This document shows positions 48,998 to 60,135 of a stretch of 64,000 nucleotides of DNA, one piece after another. The stretch is taken from assembly GCA_015494295.1 (NCBI GenBank), contig WGBO01000056.1:52262-116261 (forward strand), read 5' to 3'. Source of the stretch: Gammaproteobacteria bacterium. Its GTDB lineage: Bacteria; Pseudomonadota; Gammaproteobacteria; DSM-19610. Both the position numbers and the translations under genes were made by a program. Below the pieces are notes generated by a model. It did no database searches, had not been told where the DNA came from, and saw only the letters and a list, made by a program, of their open reading frames with translations. The stretch's first letter is position 1, and each line of letters begins with the position of its first letter.

Positions 48998-50878
48998 ATG
49001 AGCGTTGAAACCAAGACAGAAACCATGGAATTCCAGGCGGAAGTGCGTCAGTTGATGAAACTGATGATCCACTCGCTGTATTCCAACAAGGAGATCTTCC
49101 TGCGCGAGCTGATCTCGAATGCGTCCGATGCCTGCGACAAGTTGCGTTTCGAGGCGCTGTCCGATGAGTCGCTGTACGATGGCGACAGCGAACTGAAGAT
49201 CCGCGTCAGTTTCGACAAGGACGCGCGCACCGTCACCGTCAGCGACAACGGCATCGGCATGTCGCGCGAGGAAGTGGTGGAAAATATCGGCACCATCGCC
49301 AAGTCGGGCACCCGGCAGTTCTTCGAGTCGCTGACCGGCGACCAGGCCCATGACCTGGAACTGATCGGGCAGTTCGGCGTCGGTTTCTATTCCTGTTTCA
49401 TCGTCGCCGACAAGGTTACGCTCACCACCCGCCGCGCCGGCGCCGCGGCCGACCAGGCGGTGCGCTGGGAATCGGCCGGTGAGGGCAGCTACAGCATCGC
49501 CACGGTCAGCAAGGACGGTCGCGGCACCGAGATCGTCCTGCACCTGCGCGAGGGCGAGGACGAATTCCTCGACGCCTGGCGGCTGCGTTCCATCATCACC
49601 CGCTACTCCGATCACATTTCCATTCCCATCGAGATGCCGTCGCAGGACAAGGAAGGCGAATGGGAAGTGGTCAACCACGCCTCGGCGCTGTGGAAACGCC
49701 CCAAGAAGGATATCAGCGAAGACGAGTACAAGGAGTTCTACAAGCACGTCGCGCACGACTTTGGCGAGCCCCTGGCCTGGGTGCACACCCAGGTCGAAGG
49801 TTCGCAGTCCTATACCAGCCTGCTGTACATCCCCAGGACCGCGCCTTTCGATCTCTGGGATCGCGATCGTCGCCACGGCATCAAGCTGTACGTGAAGCGC
49901 GTGTTCATCATGGACGACGCCGAACACCTGATGCCGCAGTACCTGCGCTTCGTGCGCGGCCTGGTCGATTCCGACGATCTGCCGCTCAACGTGTCGCGCG
50001 AAATCCTGCAGCAGAACAAGTTCATTGACAGTATTCGCGGCGCCTCGGTGAAAAAGATTCTGGGCCTGCTGGAGAACATGGCCAAGAACGAGCCGGAGAA
50101 ATACGCCGAGTTCTGGAAGCAGTACGGCCAGGTGCTGAAGGAAGGGCCGGCAGAGGACTACGCCAACCGCGAACGTATCGCCAGACTGCTGCGCTTTGCC
50201 TCGACCCATACCGACAGCGAGGAGCAGACTGTCTCGCTGGAGGACTATGTCAGCCGCATGAAGGAAGGGCAGGACAAGATCTACTACATCACCGCCGACA
50301 GCTTCTCGGCGGCGAAGAACAGCCCGCACCTGGAGGTGTTCCGCAAGAAGGGTATCGAGGTGCTGCTGCTCAGCGACCGCGTCGACGAGTGGCTGGTGTC
50401 GCACCTGACCGAGTTCGACGGCAAGCCGCTGGTGTCGGTGGCGCGCGGCGATCTCGATCTGGGCAAGATCGGCGGCGACGAAGACGAGAAGCAGGACGAC
50501 AAGGCTGTCGAGGCGCACAAGGATTTTCTCGACAAGCTCAAGGAGGCGCTGGGCGACGACATCAGCGAAGTGCGGCCCAGCAAGCGCCTGACCGATTCGC
50601 CGTCCTGCCTGGTGCTGGGTGAGCAGGAGATGGCGCTGCATATGCAGAAGCTGCTCAAGCAGGCCGGGCACGAGGTGCCGGAGAGCAAGCCGGCGTTGGA
50701 GGTCAACCTCGACCACCCGCTGGTGAAGCGGCTGGAAGCCGAAGCCGACACCGAGCGGTTCGCGGACTGGGCGCGGCTGCTGTTCGAGCAGGCGTTGCTC
50801 GCGGAAGGTGGACAGCTGGAAGATCCCACCAGCTTCGTGAAGCGCCTCAACGCCATACTCGTCGAGTTGTCGGACTGA
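48998..50878 (+). CDS. htpG: Chaperone protein HtpG (Hsp90)
   Basis: [51 protein letters not shown]. Confidence 0.97.
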   Translation: MSVETKTETMEFQAEVRQLMKLMIHSLYSNKEIFLRELISNASDACDKLRFEALSDESLYDGDSELKIRVSFDKDARTVTVSDNGIGMSREEVVENIGTIAKSGTRQFFESLTGDQAHDLELIGQFGVGFYSCFIVADKVTLTTRRAGAAADQAVRWESAGEGSYSIATVSKDGRGTEIVLHLREGEDEFLDAWRLRSIITRYSDHISIPIEMPSQDKEGEWEVVNHASALWKRPKKDISEDEYKEFYKHVAHDFGEPLAWVHTQVEGSQSYTSLLYIPRTAPFDLWDRDRRHGIKLYVKRVFIMDDAEHLMPQYLRFVRGLVDSDDLPLNVSREILQQNKFIDSIRGASVKKILGLLENMAKNEPEKYAEFWKQYGQVLKEGPAEDYANRERIARLLRFASTHTDSEEQTVSLEDYVSRMKEGQDKIYYITADSFSAAKNSPHLEVFRKKGIEVLLLSDRVDEWLVSHLTEFDGKPLVSVARGDLDLGKIGGDEDEKQDDKAVEAHKDFLDKLKEALGDDISEVRPSKRLTDSPSCLVLGEQEMALHMQKLLKQAGHEVPESKPALEVNLDHPLVKRLEAEADTERFADWARLLFEQALLAEGGQLEDPTSFVKRLNAILVELSD

Positions 50879-50924
50879 ACGTGGACGGGGCGACGACGGT
50901 CGCGGCGGCCGCCGGGGCCGCGGC

Positions 50925-51302
50925 ATGAGCGATCCGTTGCGTATCGACAAGTGGTTGTGGGCGGCGCGCTTCTACAAGACCCGCAGCATCGCCGCGCAGG
51001 CGGTGTCCGGTGGCAAGGTGCAGATCAACGGCGCGCGGGTGAAGCCGGCGCGTGCGGTCAGGGTGGGCGATATCGTCGAGGTGCAGCGCAATGGCCTGGT
51101 GTGGACGGTGGAGGTGCTTGCCCTGTCGGGCAAGCGTGGCCCGGCCAGTGTCGCGCAGACGCTCTACCACGAATCCGAACAGAGCGTGCGCAAGCGCGAG
51201 GCGCTCACCGAGCAGTTGAAGCTGGCCACGGCCAGCACGCCGCGGCCGCGGCACAAGCCGGACAAGAAATCGCGCCGCCAGTTACGCAACCTCAAGTGGT
51301 GA
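50925..51302 (+). CDS. hslR: S4-domain heat shock protein Hsp15 / HslR
   Basis: LRIDKWLWAARFYKTRSIAAQAVSGGKVQINGARVKPARAVRVGD. Confidence 0.9.
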   Translation: MSDPLRIDKWLWAARFYKTRSIAAQAVSGGKVQINGARVKPARAVRVGDIVEVQRNGLVWTVEVLALSGKRGPASVAQTLYHESEQSVRKREALTEQLKLATASTPRPRHKPDKKSRRQLRNLKW

Positions 51303-51306
51303 CGCC

Positions 51307-51741
51307 ATGAGCCGACCGGAAACCCCCTTGCTGACCGTCGATATCGTGATCGAGATGATCGACCGGCCGGAACGCCCCATCGTTCTGATCGAACGTCGGT
51401 TCGAACCCTATGGCTGGGCCTTGCCCGGTGGCTTCGTGGACGTGGGTGAGACGCTGGAACAGGCGGCGCGGCGCGAGGCGCGCGAGGAAACCGCGCTGAA
51501 CGTGGAACTGAAGGCGTTGCTGGGTTGTTATTCCGACCCGGCGCGCGACCGTCGTGGCCACACTGTCAGCGCCGTGTACGTGGCCACCGCACGTGGCGAG
51601 CCGAAGGCGCAGGACGACGCGGCGGCGCTGGCGCTGTTCGACCCGGCGCACTGCCCGCCGCTGGCCTTCGACCATGCCTTGATCATCGAGGATTACCGGC
51701 GCTTCCGCGAAACCGGCCAGCCGGCGCCGCTGCGCGGCTAG
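51307..51741 (+). CDS. NUDIX hydrolase
   Basis: GGFVDVGETLEQAARREAREETALNVEL Nudix box. Confidence 0.92.
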   Translation: MSRPETPLLTVDIVIEMIDRPERPIVLIERRFEPYGWALPGGFVDVGETLEQAARREAREETALNVELKALLGCYSDPARDRRGHTVSAVYVATARGEPKAQDDAAALALFDPAHCPPLAFDHALIIEDYRRFRETGQPAPLRG

Positions 51742-52421
51742 CAGTAGGCCGGTGCGTGCACGAAGGCGGGCGGCCGCCGCAGGTTGTTGAGGATGTTCAA
51801 TACCGGATCGTTGCGCGGATCGGTGTTGACCTCCAGCGGTTCGCGGCCGGTGAGAGTGTCTTGCCAGCTAATGCTGGTTTGCGGCACCGCGGTGCGGATC
51901 AGCGCCAGGTCGTAGTCGCGCAGCGCCATGGCGATCTGGGCTTCCTGCACGGAGCGGGCGCGGAACAGGTCGGTCTGCCGGCCGATGGTGTTCTGCACCA
52001 GTTCCGCCAGGCTGTCGTCGTCCTCCACGTGGAGGATCTTCGGCGCCCGGCCGGCGGCGCGCTGGCCGGCCTGCTTGAGCGCGAAGATCAGGCGCGCGTA
52101 GTCGCTGGAACGCGACAGCCAGTCCGGCCCGTGGGCGGCGCGGCGTGATTCCTCGGTGGTGGAGATCACCAGTACCGAGGTGCGCGGATGTTCCTGGCGC
52201 AGTTCCATGGCGAAGGAAATGCCGTCACGGTCGGCCAGCAGCAGGTCGATGGCGATGCCGTCGTAGGGGCGTTCCCACAGCAGCCTGCGCGCTTCCTCGG
52301 CGCGGGTCACGCAGTCGACCTCGATGCCGGCGGCATCAAAACGTTGGCGGAGCGGTTCGAGTTTTCCCTTGTCTGATGAGCACAATAAAAGGCGCGTAAA
52401 ACTGATGTCTGGTGAAGGCAT
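51738..52421 (-). CDS. Tandem receiver-domain protein (response regulator without output domain)
   Basis: REC1 LLLCSSDKGKLEPLRQRFDAAGIEVDCV...GIAIDLLLADRDG; REC2-like KILHVEDDDSLAELVQNTIG...DLALIRTAVP. Confidence 0.7.
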   Translation of the reverse strand: MPSPDISFTRLLLCSSDKGKLEPLRQRFDAAGIEVDCVTRAEEARRLLWERPYDGIAIDLLLADRDGISFAMELRQEHPRTSVLVISTTEESRRAAHGPDWLSRSSDYARLIFALKQAGQRAAGRAPKILHVEDDDSLAELVQNTIGRQTDLFRARSVQEAQIAMALRDYDLALIRTAVPQTSISWQDTLTGREPLEVNTDPRNDPVLNILNNLRRPPAFVHAPAYC

Positions 52422-52642
52422 GTAGCGTCTGTATGGTTGTCGGTATATTACTGTCCGGTAACGGCGGCGCGGGGGAAATATTGAGCGTGCCGCCGCGCTT
52501 CCCGCGTGTAATTTGCGACGCTCGTTTAACCCTTTGTGTTCTGGTGTATTTTTGCTTCCTCCATGCATTTTGGCGCGGCTTTCAGTAACATGTTGCGCCT
52601 TTGCGGAAGGCGGCAGGGTGCCGCCGAACAACCGGAGCAGAC

Positions 52643-53689
52643 ATGCGCCCCTTGCAGCTATTGACCATCCTCGAAACCGAATTTGAAAGCGTTCAGCACG
52701 GCCAGCACACGCCGGTGATGTTGTGGGGGCCGCCGGGCGTGGGCAAGTCCCAGATCGTCGCCCAGATCGCGCAGCGCCATGGTGTGCCGGTGATAGACAT
52801 CCGCCTGTCGCAGATGGAGCCGACCGACCTGCGCGGCATACCGTTCCGCGTCGGCGACAACGTCGAGTGGGCGGTGCCGGCCATGTTGCCGGATTGTGGG
52901 CGGCACGGGGAGCAGGGCATTCTGTTCCTGGACGAGATCACCTCGGTGCCGCCCAGCGTGTCGGCGGCCGCCTACCAGCTTATCCTCGACCGTCGTCTCG
53001 GCGCCTACGAGGTGCCGGACGGCTGGGCCATATTCGCGGCCGGCAACCGCCAGGGCGACCGCGGCGTCACCTACAGCATGCCGGCGCCGCTCGCCAACCG
53101 TTTTTCGCACTACGAACTGGACGTCAACCTCGACGACTGGGTGGCCTGGGCCTATGCCAACGGCATCGATGAGCGCCTGATCGCCTTCCTGCGCTTCCGC
53201 CCGGAACTGTTGTTCGAATTCGATCCGGCGCACAACCCGGTGGCCTTTCCCTCGCCGCGTTCCTGGGAGTTCGCGCACCGCGCCCTGCAGAAGTTCGACA
53301 CCAACTCCTCGGTGCTGGTGGAGGCGCTGCAGGCCTGCGTGGGTCCGGCGGCCGGTATCGAGTTGCACGCCTTCGTCGACAACCTCGACAAGTTGCCCGA
53401 CATCGACGCCATCACCCGTGGCGAGAAGGTCGCGGTGCCGAAAGAGACCGATTTGCAGTACGCGGTGGCCTCGGCACTGGTGGGCCGCGCCATTCGCGTG
53501 CGCGACGATGCCGACGCGCAGACCGTTTTCGGCCACATCATCGACTATGCCGGCATGTTCCCGCAGCGCGAAATGGGCGTGATGCTGATCTCCGACATGC
53601 ACCGCGCCATCGGTCAGGACCTGTTCCAGGTGCCCCAGTTCGCGAAGTGGGCCAAGGCGGTCGCCGACGTGATGCTGTTCGATATGTAG
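52643..53689 (+). CDS. MoxR-family AAA+ ATPase
   Basis: VMLWGPPGVGKSQIVAQIAQRHGVPVIDIRLSQMEPTDLRGIPF, LFLDEITSVPPSVSAAAYQLIL, IFAAGNRQGDRG. Confidence 0.9.
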   Translation: MRPLQLLTILETEFESVQHGQHTPVMLWGPPGVGKSQIVAQIAQRHGVPVIDIRLSQMEPTDLRGIPFRVGDNVEWAVPAMLPDCGRHGEQGILFLDEITSVPPSVSAAAYQLILDRRLGAYEVPDGWAIFAAGNRQGDRGVTYSMPAPLANRFSHYELDVNLDDWVAWAYANGIDERLIAFLRFRPELLFEFDPAHNPVAFPSPRSWEFAHRALQKFDTNSSVLVEALQACVGPAAGIELHAFVDNLDKLPDIDAITRGEKVAVPKETDLQYAVASALVGRAIRVRDDADAQTVFGHIIDYAGMFPQREMGVMLISDMHRAIGQDLFQVPQFAKWAKAVADVMLFDM

Positions 53690-53690
53690 C

Positions 53691-54896
53691 ATGTCGGACG
53701 AAATCGAAACCAAGCTCAGCGCGGCGCGGACCCGGTTGATCCTCGACCGGCCGTTCCTCGGCGCGCTGGTGCTGCGCCTGCCGATGAAGGCGGCGAAGCC
53801 CGAGCGCTGCAAGACCATCGGCACCGATGTGCGCGCGCTCTATTACAACCCCGAATACATCGGCCAGCTCACGCTGGAACAGACCCAGTTCGTCCTCGCC
53901 CACGAGGCGCTGCACTGCGCGCTGTCGCACTTCGCGCGCCGCCAGCACCGCGTCAAGCAGCGCTGGGACGTCGCCTGTGACCTCGCCATCAACCCGTTGC
54001 TGATCCAGGACGGTCTCAAGCCGCCGCCGGGCGTGCTGCTGAAGAGCGGTTTCGAGGGCATGATGGCGGAGGAAATCTATCCCTTCATCGACGAGGACAC
54101 CGAGGAAGAGACCCACGACGACCATTTCTACGACCAGGAAGACAAGTCGAAGGGTTCCTCCGGCGGCCAGTCGCAGGAAAGCGACCCGGATAGCGGCAGT
54201 GGCAGCGCCGAGGACGAGGACAGCGATCCGGAGCAGGGCGGCCAGCCCGAGCCGCTGAGCGAGACCGAGCAGGAACAGCTCGCGGTGCAGTGGCGGCAGC
54301 GCCTGGCCGGCGCCGCGCAGCAGGCCAAGCAGGCGGGCAAGCTGGGCGCCGCCATGATGCGCCTGGTCGATCATCTGCTGCAGCCGCAACTGCCGTGGCG
54401 CATGCTGCTGGCGCGCTACATGACCGCCGTGGCGCGGGACGACTACAGCTACCAGCGGCCCTCGCGCCGCGAGGGCGACGCCATCCTGCCTACCCTCAAG
54501 AGCAGCCAGATCGACGTGACGGTGGTGATCGACACCAGCGGCTCGATCAATGATGCCGAAATGCAGGAGTTCGTGACCGAGATCGACGCCATCAAGGGCC
54601 AGATCCGGGCGCGCCTGATCCTGCACACCTGCGACGCCGAGTTGTGCCGAAACGGCCCGTGGTTGTTCGAGCCCTGGGAGGAATTCGCCCTTCCGGAGGG
54701 CATCTACGGGCGCGGCGGCACGCGCTTCACGCCGGTGTTCGAGTGGCTGGAGCGTGAAGGCAAGCGCCCGGATCTGCTGGTGTATTTCACCGACGCCCAG
54801 GGCGAGTTCCCGAAACGGGAGCCGAATTTCCCGGTGCTGTGGCTGGTCAAGGGGCGCGGCAAGGTGCCCTGGGGCCAGCGCATACAGCTCAATTGA
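53691..54896 (+). CDS. DUF2201-type protein: HExxH putative metallopeptidase domain + VWA-like domain
   Basis: FVLAHEALHCALSHFARR, acidic linker, TVVIDTSGSINDAEMQEF (MIDAS-like). Confidence 0.85.
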   Translation: MSDEIETKLSAARTRLILDRPFLGALVLRLPMKAAKPERCKTIGTDVRALYYNPEYIGQLTLEQTQFVLAHEALHCALSHFARRQHRVKQRWDVACDLAINPLLIQDGLKPPPGVLLKSGFEGMMAEEIYPFIDEDTEEETHDDHFYDQEDKSKGSSGGQSQESDPDSGSGSAEDEDSDPEQGGQPEPLSETEQEQLAVQWRQRLAGAAQQAKQAGKLGAAMMRLVDHLLQPQLPWRMLLARYMTAVARDDYSYQRPSRREGDAILPTLKSSQIDVTVVIDTSGSINDAEMQEFVTEIDAIKGQIRARLILHTCDAELCRNGPWLFEPWEEFALPEGIYGRGGTRFTPVFEWLEREGKRPDLLVYFTDAQGEFPKREPNFPVLWLVKGRGKVPWGQRIQLN

Positions 54897-55043
54897 GGCG
54901 CGCCGCGGCGCCCGGCTTCATAAAAGCTTCCCATCCCCTTATACATTCAATTGTGTGTTGCTGACGGCGCCGGCTGGGGATAATCAGCGGTTCTGTCATC
55001 ATGCCGGTGCGTGACTCGTCATGTCGCCGGCGCACTGCGGTAA

Positions 55044-55709
<666 letters not shown>

Positions 55710-55718
55710 GGCAGCGCC

Positions 55719-55757
55719 GGGGATGGGGGCAATTAAATGCCTCCGTCCCCTTTTTTT
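55719..55757 (+). terminator. REP-like inverted repeat acting as intrinsic terminator after adk
   Basis: GGGGATGGGGGCA-ATTAAA-TGCCTCCGTCCCC-TTTTTTT: 13-bp stem with two G-U pairs. Confidence 0.8.
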
Positions 55758-56197
55758 CTGTCAAAAATATGTCGAGGGGCGACAGTGTCGCGCGGAAATA
55801 TCGTCGAAAAAGGCGGTTCGGTGGCGCGCATTCATTCCTTCTGGCTGTAAGAAAAAGCCCCTATAGACCTCTGGCCAGGCGCGGGCTGAACCGGGGACGG
55901 GGGCGGTGGTCCGCGCTATTTTACTGATATAACTGTCAAAAAATTGCCGCGCCGGAATTCGTTCGTGTCATATGACAAAGTTCTGTTTGTTCAATAATTT
56001 CAAAAGCTTTATGGGTTGACGCAGGAACCTGTCCGGAGCCTGTTTGTCCTTTTGTTGTAACCGGAGTAACTTTCTCAGGTGACTGAAAGTGGAAATTCCG
56101 GCGTGCGTGCCGGGCGCAAAAACAACAAGACAACGTGATAACAATAATACAGTGGTGTCCGTGACGGACGTCAGTGTCGCAGGAGTCTCGAACAGCC

Positions 56198-57841
56198 ATG
56201 GGCGCAACGAATCTCGGTGGGATTGACGCGACTGGCGTGCACAAGATCATGTGCATGCTGGATGCGTTGCGCCATTCGCAGACCGGCAGTGTGATCTACC
56301 GCCAGGTCGAGCGCATGCTCGATGACGTGCTGGAAAGCCACCAGGTCGTGGAACGGGCCTACGTCACCCTCATCAACCAGTTGCTCGACGCCTACGTGCG
56401 CCACCTGCGCGACGGTTCTCCCTTGCAGGTCCAGGTGCGCCTGTTGCAGGCACGCCTGCAGCCCCCGCTGACGGCGGGCGATCTGGAAACCCTGCGCGAC
56501 TATGTCGAACTGTACGCGGCCCAGATCGAGGCCATCCGCAGCCTCGATGCGAACCTGTTCCGCGACGCCGTCGACCCGCTGTTGCAGGCCTTTGGCATCA
56601 TCGAGGCGCCCGTGGCGCAGGCGGAGGCGGCGGACGGCGCCTCCACTCCTGAACCCGTGCCCGAAGAAGCCGCGGCGAGCGACGCCGAAGCCGCCGCCGA
56701 GGTTGCGCCGGCGGAGGTGTCGCCGTCCGAAGCGGCGCCGGAAGCGCCAGAGCCTGAGGCGGCCGCGCCCGCCGTCGAGGACAGCGCGCCGAAACGCGAG
56801 TGGCCGTTCAACGAGCCGGCGGAAGCGGCCGACGCCGCGCACGCAAGCCGGCGGGAACGCGCCTCGGCCGACCAGGCCGTTGGCTTGTCCCCTGAACACG
56901 AAGCCGACGATGCCGGCGAGCCGGACGAACACCAGGTCGATACCGTCTACCGCAGTCACCTCGATTCCAAGCGCCGCGACATCCAGAAACTGCAATCCAC
57001 CCTGGCGCAGCAGGTACAGGGAACCATCACCCAGAACGAGGAGTTTGGCGTGTTGCTGGAAGTGGTGCTGGGCGAGCTGCGTCACGCCGGCGAGGGCAAG
57101 GAGCTGGAAGACCTGCGCTGGACCCTGATCCGCGAGATCGAGAAACTCACCAAGGGGCATCACGATCTCGCCGAGAAGCTGGACAATACCTACCATTACC
57201 TGCAACTCATCGAGTCCGACAGTCGGCAGCTCAGCGACGAACTGACGCGCGTGCGCCTGTTGAGTCTTACCGACGAACTGACCGGCCTGCCCAACCGGCG
57301 GGCCTTCCTGCGTCGTATCGAGGACGAGGTGGCGCGCGTGCAGCGCTACGGGTTCCCGTTGTCGCTGGCGCTGATCGACCTCGATCACTTCAAGCAGATC
57401 AACGACAAGTACGGTCACGCCGGTGGCGACGAGGTGTTGCAGCTATACGCCAAGAACATCCTGTCGATCTTCCGTCACCACGACCTGGTGGCGCGTTACG
57501 GCGGTGAGGAATTTGCGGTGCTGCTACCCAACACCGACGCCGAGGGCTCCCTGCGCGCGCTCACCAAGGTGCGCAATCGCGCGCTCGAAACCCGCTGGCA
57601 GGCCAACGGCGAACTGATCCCGGTGCCCACCTTTTCCGCCGGCGTGTCCCTGTACAAGCCCGGTGAAACCGCCAGCGCCTTCATCGAACGCGCCGACAAG
57701 GCGCTGTACCGCGCCAAGCGCCTGGGCCGCAACCGCGTGGAACTGGATACCACCTACGCGGGCGAGGTTGGCGCCGATACCGACGCCACCGGCGATGCGG
57801 ACAACAAGGACGACAGCCGCCGCCAGCGCGCCGATACCTGA
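56198..57841 (+). CDS. Diguanylate cyclase (GGEEF) with N-terminal helical region and acidic/Ala-rich linker
   Basis: LTDELTGLPNRRAFLRRIEDEVARV, LARYGGEEFAVLLPNT (within DLVARYGGEEFAVLLPNT). Confidence 0.9.
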   Translation: MGATNLGGIDATGVHKIMCMLDALRHSQTGSVIYRQVERMLDDVLESHQVVERAYVTLINQLLDAYVRHLRDGSPLQVQVRLLQARLQPPLTAGDLETLRDYVELYAAQIEAIRSLDANLFRDAVDPLLQAFGIIEAPVAQAEAADGASTPEPVPEEAAASDAEAAAEVAPAEVSPSEAAPEAPEPEAAAPAVEDSAPKREWPFNEPAEAADAAHASRRERASADQAVGLSPEHEADDAGEPDEHQVDTVYRSHLDSKRRDIQKLQSTLAQQVQGTITQNEEFGVLLEVVLGELRHAGEGKELEDLRWTLIREIEKLTKGHHDLAEKLDNTYHYLQLIESDSRQLSDELTRVRLLSLTDELTGLPNRRAFLRRIEDEVARVQRYGFPLSLALIDLDHFKQINDKYGHAGGDEVLQLYAKNILSIFRHHDLVARYGGEEFAVLLPNTDAEGSLRALTKVRNRALETRWQANGELIPVPTFSAGVSLYKPGETASAFIERADKALYRAKRLGRNRVELDTTYAGEVGADTDATGDADNKDDSRRQRADT

Positions 57842-57936
57842 GCCCTACGCTTCCCGCACGCCGTTTTCAAGGTTTTTCCCGCCCGGTGCGCTTGCTACAC
57901 TGCGGTTATCCACAACCGAAGTAGACAGGACTGCAC

Positions 57937-58311
57937 ATGGCCACCATCGAACTTACCAAAGAGAATTTCAAGGAAACCATCGAGAACAACGACATCGTGT
58001 TTCTCGATTTCTGGGCGTCATGGTGCGGGCCCTGCCAGAATTTCGCGCCGGTGTTCGAGGCGGCCTCCGAGGCCAACCCCGACATCGCCTTCGCCAAGAT
58101 CGACACCGAGGCGGAGTCGGAACTGGCCGCAAGCTTCCAGGTGCGTTCCATCCCCATGCTCGCCATCTTCCGCGAGCAGATCATGGTGTTCTCGCAGGCG
58201 GGCGCGCTGCCGGCCTCCGCGCTCGACCAGTTGATCGAACAGGTGCGCGCGCTGGACATGGACAAGGTACGCGCCGATATCGCCGAGCAGCAGGCGAAGC
58301 AGGAATCCTGA
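57937..58311 (+). CDS. Thioredoxin family protein
   Basis: IVFLDFWASWCGPCQNFAPVFEAASE. Confidence 0.92.
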   Translation: MATIELTKENFKETIENNDIVFLDFWASWCGPCQNFAPVFEAASEANPDIAFAKIDTEAESELAASFQVRSIPMLAIFREQIMVFSQAGALPASALDQLIEQVRALDMDKVRADIAEQQAKQES

Positions 58312-58326
58312 AAATCCCCGTGTCGT

Positions 58327-59586
58327 TCAGAGAAAGTCGCTGAACGGCTGGACCTTTACGGTTTCGCCCTCGGCGACGCCGGCGTTGTCGGCGTCCAGCA
58401 GGATGAAACAGTTGGCGCGGCTCATCGAACTCAATACGTGTGAACCCTGCAGGCCGGTGGTCGAGACTTCCCAGCCACCGCCGCTTGTCCGCGCCAGGAT
58501 CCCGCGCTGGAATTCGGCGCGGCCGGGCGCTTTCTTCAGCGCGTTGGCCGCGCGTGCTTCGATGACAAGCGGGTCGCGTGCCTGTTCGCCCCGCATCTTG
58601 CGGATCGCCGGCAGCACGAACTGGTAGAAGGTCACCATCGCCGACACCGGGTTGCCCGGCAGTCCGAAGAACACCGCGCCGCCGAGGGAGCCGAATGCCA
58701 GCGGCTTGCCGGGTTTCATGGCCATGCGCCAGAAGTTGATCTCGCCCATTTCCTGCAGCGTGTCGGTGACGAAATCGGCTTCGCCGACCGAGACGCCGCC
58801 GGAGGTGAGCACCAGGTCGGCGACCGCGGCGGCTTCGCGGAAGGCGTCGCGCACTGCCTCGCGCCGGTCGGGAATGACGCCAAGGTCGTGACATTCCACC
58901 CCGGCCTTGCGCAGCATGCCGTACAGGGCGTAGCGGTTGCTGTCATAGATCTGGCCGGTCTTCAGCACAGTCCCGACGCTGGCGAGTTCGTCGCCGGTGG
59001 AAAAGAAGGCCACCCGCAGGCGGCGGAACACGCGGATCTCGCCCACGCCCACCGAGGCCAGCAGTCCGAGTTCGGCGGGCCGGAGGATCTTGCCCGGTTC
59101 CAGCACCGCCTGCCCGGCGCGGGTGTCTTCGCCGGCGTGGCGCACGTGCTGGCCGGCTTTCACCTTGCCCGCGTCGAAACGGATGGTGTCGCCGTCCCGT
59201 TCCACCACTTCCTGCATCAGCACTGTGTCCGCCCCGGCCGGCATTACCGCGCCGGTCATGATACGCACACACTGTCCGGCGCCGACCTCGCCCTCGAAGG
59301 GACGGCCGGCGAAGGATTCGCCGACCAGCGTCAGCGTGCGGTCGCCGCCATCCGCGCAGTCCGCGTGACGGATGGCGTAGCCGTCCATGGCCGAATTGGC
59401 GAAGGATGGTACGTCCACCGCGGAGACAACGGTTTCCGCCAGCACCCGGTCGAGCGCGCTGCGCAGCGGAAGTTGTTCGCGGTCACGGATGATCGGCACC
59501 GCATCGAGGATGCGCGCCAGGCCCTGTTCGATACTCAGCAGCTTGTGTGAGGGATCGGCGCAACAGTCGGCGATGGCTTCGTTCAT
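58327..59586 (-). CDS. moeA: Molybdopterin molybdenumtransferase MoeA
   Basis: SAVDVPSFANSAMDGYAIR, RIMTGAVMPAGADTVLMQE, FFSTGDELASVG, LTSGGVSVGEADF, GLPGNPVSAMVTF. Confidence 0.95.
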   Translation of the reverse strand: MNEAIADCCADPSHKLLSIEQGLARILDAVPIIRDREQLPLRSALDRVLAETVVSAVDVPSFANSAMDGYAIRHADCADGGDRTLTLVGESFAGRPFEGEVGAGQCVRIMTGAVMPAGADTVLMQEVVERDGDTIRFDAGKVKAGQHVRHAGEDTRAGQAVLEPGKILRPAELGLLASVGVGEIRVFRRLRVAFFSTGDELASVGTVLKTGQIYDSNRYALYGMLRKAGVECHDLGVIPDRREAVRDAFREAAAVADLVLTSGGVSVGEADFVTDTLQEMGEINFWRMAMKPGKPLAFGSLGGAVFFGLPGNPVSAMVTFYQFVLPAIRKMRGEQARDPLVIEARAANALKKAPGRAEFQRGILARTSGGGWEVSTTGLQGSHVLSSMSRANCFILLDADNAGVAEGETVKVQPFSDFL

Positions 59587-60122
59587 GGTTGGGTTCCTGT
59601 TGTTTCGGGTTTGAAGGTTTCAAGGATGAAGTCCGCGATTTCCCGCGGTTCGTTGATATCCAGGCACGGCAGCGAGGTATCCACCGGCGCGTCGCTGGCG
59701 ATGGCGACGATGGCCGGATCGTCCGGGAACAGCAGCGGTTTGCCGGTGGCTTCGCGGTGCAGTTCGATCTTGGGGAAGGGCTCGTGGCGAAACCCTTCCA
59801 CCAGCACCAGGTCGAGCGTGTCGAGGTCCAGGCGTTCGAGCAACTCCGCCAGACGCGGTTCCCGCGGTTGCGGCTGTTCGGCGATCCAGGCCAGCCGGTG
59901 CGGCGAGGCGATCAGCATCTGCCGTGCGCCGGCCTTGCGCAGCCGGTAGCTGTCCTTGCCCGGCGTGTCGATCTCGAAATCATGGTGCGAGTGCTTGATC
60001 ATGCCCACGCGCAGCCCGCGCGCCGACAGCAGCGGCAGCAGCCGGGTCAGCAGCGTGGTCTTGCCGGTGCCGCTGAAGGCGGCGAAACCGATGACCGGGA
60101 CGGGCGCGGAAAAACGGTTCAT
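59583..60122 (-). CDS. mobB: Molybdopterin-guanine dinucleotide biosynthesis protein MobB
   Basis: VIGFAAFSGTGKTTLLTRLLPLL, VGMIKHSHHDFEIDTPGKDSYRLRKAGA. Confidence 0.93.
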   Translation of the reverse strand: MNRFSAPVPVIGFAAFSGTGKTTLLTRLLPLLSARGLRVGMIKHSHHDFEIDTPGKDSYRLRKAGARQMLIASPHRLAWIAEQPQPREPRLAELLERLDLDTLDLVLVEGFRHEPFPKIELHREATGKPLLFPDDPAIVAIASDAPVDTSLPCLDINEPREIADFILETFKPETTGTQP

Positions 60123-60135
60123 GACACAGCTGCGC

